Part shown: in pieces, positions 60,965 through 64,000 of the stretch
Layout of the letters: each line of letters begins with the position of its first letter
Position numbering within the stretch: the first letter of the stretch is position 1
NCBI RefSeq assembly: GCF_020073745.1
Contig: NZ_JAIRAU010000028.1
Location: 310,001 to 374,000 of the forward strand
Origin: Nannocystis pusilla
GTDB taxonomy: Bacteria; Myxococcota_A; Polyangia; Nannocystales; Nannocystaceae
Length of the DNA: 64,000 bases
Reading direction: 5' to 3'
Notes under the pieces: model-generated
The model's input: the letters and a program-made list of their open reading frames with translations, nothing else
Database searches by the model: none
What the model was told of the DNA's origin: nothing
Position numbers and translations under genes: made by a program

Positions 60965-61430
60965 CGGCACGACGAAGCCGCCGAAGCGCTTCCGCGGCGC
61001 CGCGGCGGCGGACCTTCGAGCGCCAGCGGTCGAGGAACAGCCCGGCCTCGATCGTCGTCTTCCCCTCCACGAAACACCTCCCCGGACCACGCTGTCGCGG
61101 CCCTGCGGCCGGACTCCGCGGAGTCGCCCACGACCCGTCGCAGCCCGGCTCGCCGATGCTCGACTCGACAGCACCTGCGCGGCCGCGCCCGCCGACGATT
61201 TCTCGCCTCCCTCGCAATTTTTCCGCCGCCTGCGGCGACTCCACGCCTGGACGGTGACGCCCATCATGCCCCGGACTGCGACGAACCCTTCGACCGACGC
61301 GCCCCCTGACATGGGTGTCGTGGTGGCCGCTGCGGCGTGCGGTTCGGGGCCCCCTCGACCCGGCCCCGGGAGCGCCCTATTCTCGGGGCGCCGGCCCGTG
61401 GCCGGCCGTTTGCATAGGAATCACGCCGCC
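60965..61430. other. Divergent intergenic region, about 465 bp
   Basis: It separates the divergent MscS and membrane-protein genes. Frames here are Arg/Pro/Ser shadows with no motif. The last 40 bp are richer in A/T (TTTGCATAGGAATC before the ATG at 61431) and likely hold the ribosome site. Confidence 0.4.
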
Positions 61431-63044
61431 ATGACACGACGCTGGCTCGACGCTGTGTACACCTCACACCCCGAGCTGCGCCCCGCTCGCGCGCTGCTCT
61501 CGCCGACCTGGCTCGGCGCACTCGCCGTCCTCGGCCTCAACGACCACGTGCTCAAGGGCGCGGGCGTGTTGCCGGGCGACCTCACCGGCAAGCTCAGCGA
61601 CTTCGCCGGCATGGTCGTCGCGCCCGCGCTGCTCGCCGTCCTCCTCGGCGTCAAGAGCCGCCGCGGCCTGCTCCACTGTCACATCGCCGTCGGCCTCGTC
61701 TTCGCGCTCATCAACCTCTCGCCCGCCTGCGCCGACGCCTGGAGCTGGCTCATGGGCCTCGTCGGCTTCCCGTGGACGATCACCGTCGACCCGACCGACC
61801 TGCTGGCCCTCCCCTTCCTCGCGCTCGGCTGGCGCGCCCTCGTCCCGGCCATGCGGCCCGCCGCGCGATCTGTCTCTTCGGCCAGCCTCTCGCGCTGGCC
61901 CACGCGCCCCGAGTTCGGGGCCGCCGCGCTCGGCTCGCTGCTGTGCGTCGCCACCAGCGACACCGACGACGGCGGCGACTGGGGCGACACCGACAACGTC
62001 TTCTACGAAGACTTCCAGGGCGACGTGTACCTGCACAACGCCGGCGCCGACCGCGACGTCGTCGTCCGCGTCCGCGACCTCCGCGACGACGTCGAGATCG
62101 ACTGCTTCAACGTCCAGGACGAGCCCGGCGTGCTGTTCTCCGAGGCCCTGTTCGGCGAGGGCCGGACCTGGTCGATCCCCCCCGGCGCCAACGTCCCCGC
62201 GCGCGGCGACATCGACCTCACCGTCCGCGACTGCTACGCCGTCCTCCTCACCAGCGACACCATCGAGCCGACCGTCCTGTTCTGGGACGTCAACGACGTC
62301 CCGCTCGGATGGGTCCCCGGCCAGCACGCGGAGGGCGAGGGCCGCCTTCCCGGCGCCGTCGAGCTCACCGCCGACGAGGACGGCCGCGCCGCGATCGTCG
62401 GTTCGACGCGTGACCTCGTCTACCCGCAGCGGCCGCCGCCGAACGACGCCTACCTGCCCGGCTCCGACGCCGCGCGCGTCGCGTGGAGCAACCCGCCCAC
62501 CGGCGTCCACCGCATCGACGGGCTCGAGATCGGCAGCGACGGCTGCGCCGCCTTCGACCTCGACGACGGCCTCGTCCCGCGCTTCTACTTCTGCACCCCG
62601 CTGACCGAGCTCCCGTTCGAGGTCGGCCAGTACCTCTCGGTCGAGGACCAGGGCGACATCATCATCCTCGAGCGCGCCGTCGACCCGCAAGATCCGGCCC
62701 CGGTCGGCGACATCCGCGTCGCCGCCTCGCGCGGCAACACCCTGCCCGTCGTCAGCGACACCGTCCTCGCCGCCAAGCCGGTGTTCGAGGGCAGCATCGG
62801 CCCCGACCCCGTGTGCGGCACCGTCGCTCAGCCGCAGGAGTTCCGCGTCGACTTCGGCGGCGAGTTCGTCCGCGTCCGCGCCGGCGAGTCGGTCGAGCTC
62901 GACGACGGCGACCACCACCTCACGATCTACGGCGTCCACGCCGAGCGGCGCGTCATCCTCGCCGCCGAGTGCGCCGAGGGCCCCGACACGCTCGGCGACG
63001 ACCTCGAGCTCGCCTACGTGTGGACCGACTCGCAGCAGCCCTGA
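61431..63044 (+). CDS. Hypothetical membrane protein with large extracytoplasmic domain
   Basis: 537 residues from the ATG at 61431 with AGGAA upstream. The N-terminal 190 residues contain four to five hydrophobic segments (VLGLNDHVLKGAGVLPGDLTGKLSDFAGMVVAP; CHIAVGLVFALINLSPACADAWSWL). A two-unit repeat element lies at 61868. After another hydrophobic segment comes a 340-residue beta-rich, acidic domain starting near SDTDDGGDWGDTDNVF. Unrecognised; it precedes a VWA lipoprotein by 38 bp and may be linked with it. Confidence 0.7.
   Translation: MTRRWLDAVYTSHPELRPARALLSPTWLGALAVLGLNDHVLKGAGVLPGDLTGKLSDFAGMVVAPALLAVLLGVKSRRGLLHCHIAVGLVFALINLSPACADAWSWLMGLVGFPWTITVDPTDLLALPFLALGWRALVPAMRPAARSVSSASLSRWPTRPEFGAAALGSLLCVATSDTDDGGDWGDTDNVFYEDFQGDVYLHNAGADRDVVVRVRDLRDDVEIDCFNVQDEPGVLFSEALFGEGRTWSIPPGANVPARGDIDLTVRDCYAVLLTSDTIEPTVLFWDVNDVPLGWVPGQHAEGEGRLPGAVELTADEDGRAAIVGSTRDLVYPQRPPPNDAYLPGSDAARVAWSNPPTGVHRIDGLEIGSDGCAAFDLDDGLVPRFYFCTPLTELPFEVGQYLSVEDQGDIIILERAVDPQDPAPVGDIRVAASRGNTLPVVSDTVLAAKPVFEGSIGPDPVCGTVAQPQEFRVDFGGEFVRVRAGESVELDDGDHHLTIYGVHAERRVILAAECAEGPDTLGDDLELAYVWTDSQQP
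61868..61895. repeat. 14-bp-phase element inside a CDS, 2 units
   Basis: ATCTGTCTCTTCGG (61868) and CCAGCCTCTCGCGC (61882). It lies in the loop between the membrane part and the extracytoplasmic domain. Confidence 0.55.
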
Positions 63045-63066
63045 CCCGACTTATCTGCACCCAAGA

Positions 63067-63094
63067 ACAGGACCTTGAAGCCATGTCACGCCTC
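63067..63094. repeat. 14-bp-phase element at a start codon, 2 units
   Basis: ACAGGACCTTGAAG (63067) and CCATGTCACGCCTC (63081). The second unit supplies the ATG of the VWA lipoprotein and the first covers its ribosome-site region. Confidence 0.65.
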
Positions 63095-64000
63095 GACCTC
63101 CGCCTCGGTCTCGCCCTCTCCATGGCCCTCCTCGCGCCCGCCTGCGGCGACGACGGGGGCTCCGCCGCCGCCGCCGACAGCGGCGGCGAGAACGGCGGCA
63201 GCCTCGGCGCCGGCCAGGGCGGCGCGCAGGACTTCGGCCAGTTCAAGCAGATCCTCGAGGAGGGCCGGATCCCCGGCCCCGAGACCCTCGACGACGTCGG
63301 CTTCTTCAACGAGCACAAGATCGACCTGCCCCCCGCCACCTGCGCCGGCGACGTCTGCCTCCACGGCCTCTACGGCGAGATGGGCAACATGATCTCCGGC
63401 ACCAACTGCATCACCGTCCTCGTCGGCCTCAACACCGCCATCGACGTCAAGCAGCTCGAGCGCCCGCCGCTCAACCTCGCCCTCGTCATCGACAGCAGCG
63501 GCTCCATGGAGGGCGAGCCGATGCAGTACGTCCGCGAGGGCCTGCTGCGCATGCTCGACGCCCTCGACCCGGCCGACCGGATCACCCTCGTCGACTTCGA
63601 CACCACCGCGCGGGTCATGACCGAGTACGTCACCGGCAGCGACCCCGCGCTGATCGAGGCCATCGGCGAGCTCGCGGCCAGCGGCGGCACCAACATCTAC
63701 GACGGCCTGCGCACCGGCTTCGAGCTCATGGCCGCCCACGCCGACCCCGGGCGGCAGAACCGCGTCGTCTTCCTGTCCGACGGCGTGGCCACCGAGGGCA
63801 TCACCAACGACGCCAAGATCCTCGCCATGGCCCAGGGCTACAGCGAGCAGGGCTACGGCCTCACCACCATCGGCGTCGGCGCCGACTTCGACGTCTCGCT
63901 GATGCGCACCCTGTCCGAGCAGGGCAGCGGCGCCTTCTACTTCCTCGAGGATCCCGCCGCCGTGCAGGAGGTCTTCGTCGAGGAGGTCACCGCCTTCCTC
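63083..64000 (+). CDS. VWA-domain lipoprotein, 3' end beyond the window
   Basis: 306 residues are visible. MSRLDLRLGLALSMALLAPAC has lipobox LAPAC, followed by a Gly/Ser/Asp linker. The VWA domain has a complete MIDAS: DSSGSM, later SGGTNIYDG with the Thr, and FLSDGVATEG with the Asp. The layout (a strand-rich segment before the VWA domain) resembles myxobacterial calcium-activated-channel-like or TerY-like VWA lipoproteins. No stop before the window edge. Confidence 0.85.
   Translation, partial: MSRLDLRLGLALSMALLAPACGDDGGSAAAADSGGENGGSLGAGQGGAQDFGQFKQILEEGRIPGPETLDDVGFFNEHKIDLPPATCAGDVCLHGLYGEMGNMISGTNCITVLVGLNTAIDVKQLERPPLNLALVIDSSGSMEGEPMQYVREGLLRMLDALDPADRITLVDFDTTARVMTEYVTGSDPALIEAIGELAASGGTNIYDGLRTGFELMAAHADPGRQNRVVFLSDGVATEGITNDAKILAMAQGYSEQGYGLTTIGVGADFDVSLMRTLSEQGSGAFYFLEDPAAVQEVFVEEVTAFL

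Noticed and set aside
59598..61244. A 548-aa version of the MscS region in another frame
   Set aside because: It is a shadow; the MscS motifs are only in the frame of 59768-60916.
60935..61312. Minus-strand 125-aa protein upstream of mscS
   Set aside because: Arg/Ser/Ala-rich with no hydrophobic core or motif, typical of a chance frame in high-GC DNA.

Overview
The window is very GC-rich, has strong third-position GC bias and is densely packed. It is most consistent with a myxobacterium of the Nannocystaceae type (Myxococcota, Polyangia). This is inferred from about fifteen lipoprotein genes, many with a lipobox followed by a long Ser/Thr/Asp/Gly-rich linker and a Cys-containing domain, from a Ser/Thr kinase fused to an ATPase/TPR-like region, and from an IgGFc-binding-like lipoprotein. 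No rRNA, tRNA, CRISPR array, replication origin or intact mobile element was recognised.

Layout. 1-2.8 kb: a truncated lipoprotein, a small membrane-anchored protein, a SOUL-type haem-binding protein and an ICMT-like membrane methyltransferase with a clear MerR-type promoter. 3.0-9.9 kb: a metal-efflux cluster made of a MerR regulator, a periplasmic adaptor, a CzcA/CusA-type RND pump, an OmpR-type response regulator and a histidine kinase. 10-17.8 kb: lipoproteins, a frameshifted membrane gene, an M13 metallopeptidase and a small mosaic of copied gene fragments. 17.8-28.9 kb: a long minus-strand block holding a lipase maturation factor, a beta-class DNA methyltransferase with tandem repeats, a cytochrome c, a lipoprotein, and a coupled nuclease/helicase pair resembling the MrfB/MrfA (YprB/YprA) DNA-repair proteins. 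29.4-33.4 kb: IgGFc-binding-like lipoprotein, TetR regulator and an old-yellow-enzyme oxidoreductase. 34.2-39.2 kb: an arsenic island (Cys-rich ECF sigma factor, membrane protein, ArsM, ArsR, Acr3, ArsC) ending in an integrase relic that cuts a lipoprotein gene. 39.3-64 kb: hydrolases, bestrophin, 4-alpha-glucanotransferase, a 1276-aa kinase/ATPase, a steroid-reductase-like membrane protein, a SUV3-like helicase, an M3 peptidase, a class-I glutamine-amidotransferase-like hydrolase, a lipin-like (LNS2) HAD lipoprotein, an MscS channel and VWA lipoproteins.

The most striking signal is not a gene. At about forty places a short element recurs, built from units exactly 14 bp apart with the core (A/G/C)C(A/C)TG(T/C)(C/T)C. 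The usual unit is the palindrome GGACATGTCC plus a 4-base spacer. Arrays have two to six units. Neighbouring units can fold on each other into 7-11 bp hairpins with 4- or 6-base loops. Where one arm varies the other often changes to match, which supports a real structure. The arrays sit at gene junctions, often containing stop or start codons, and also inside coding genes without breaking the frame, often as three units (42 bp). I regard this as a dispersed, structure-forming repeat family that I cannot match to a described one.

Genes are called from reading frame, start context and recognisable motifs only. Functions are family-level inferences. No database search was possible.
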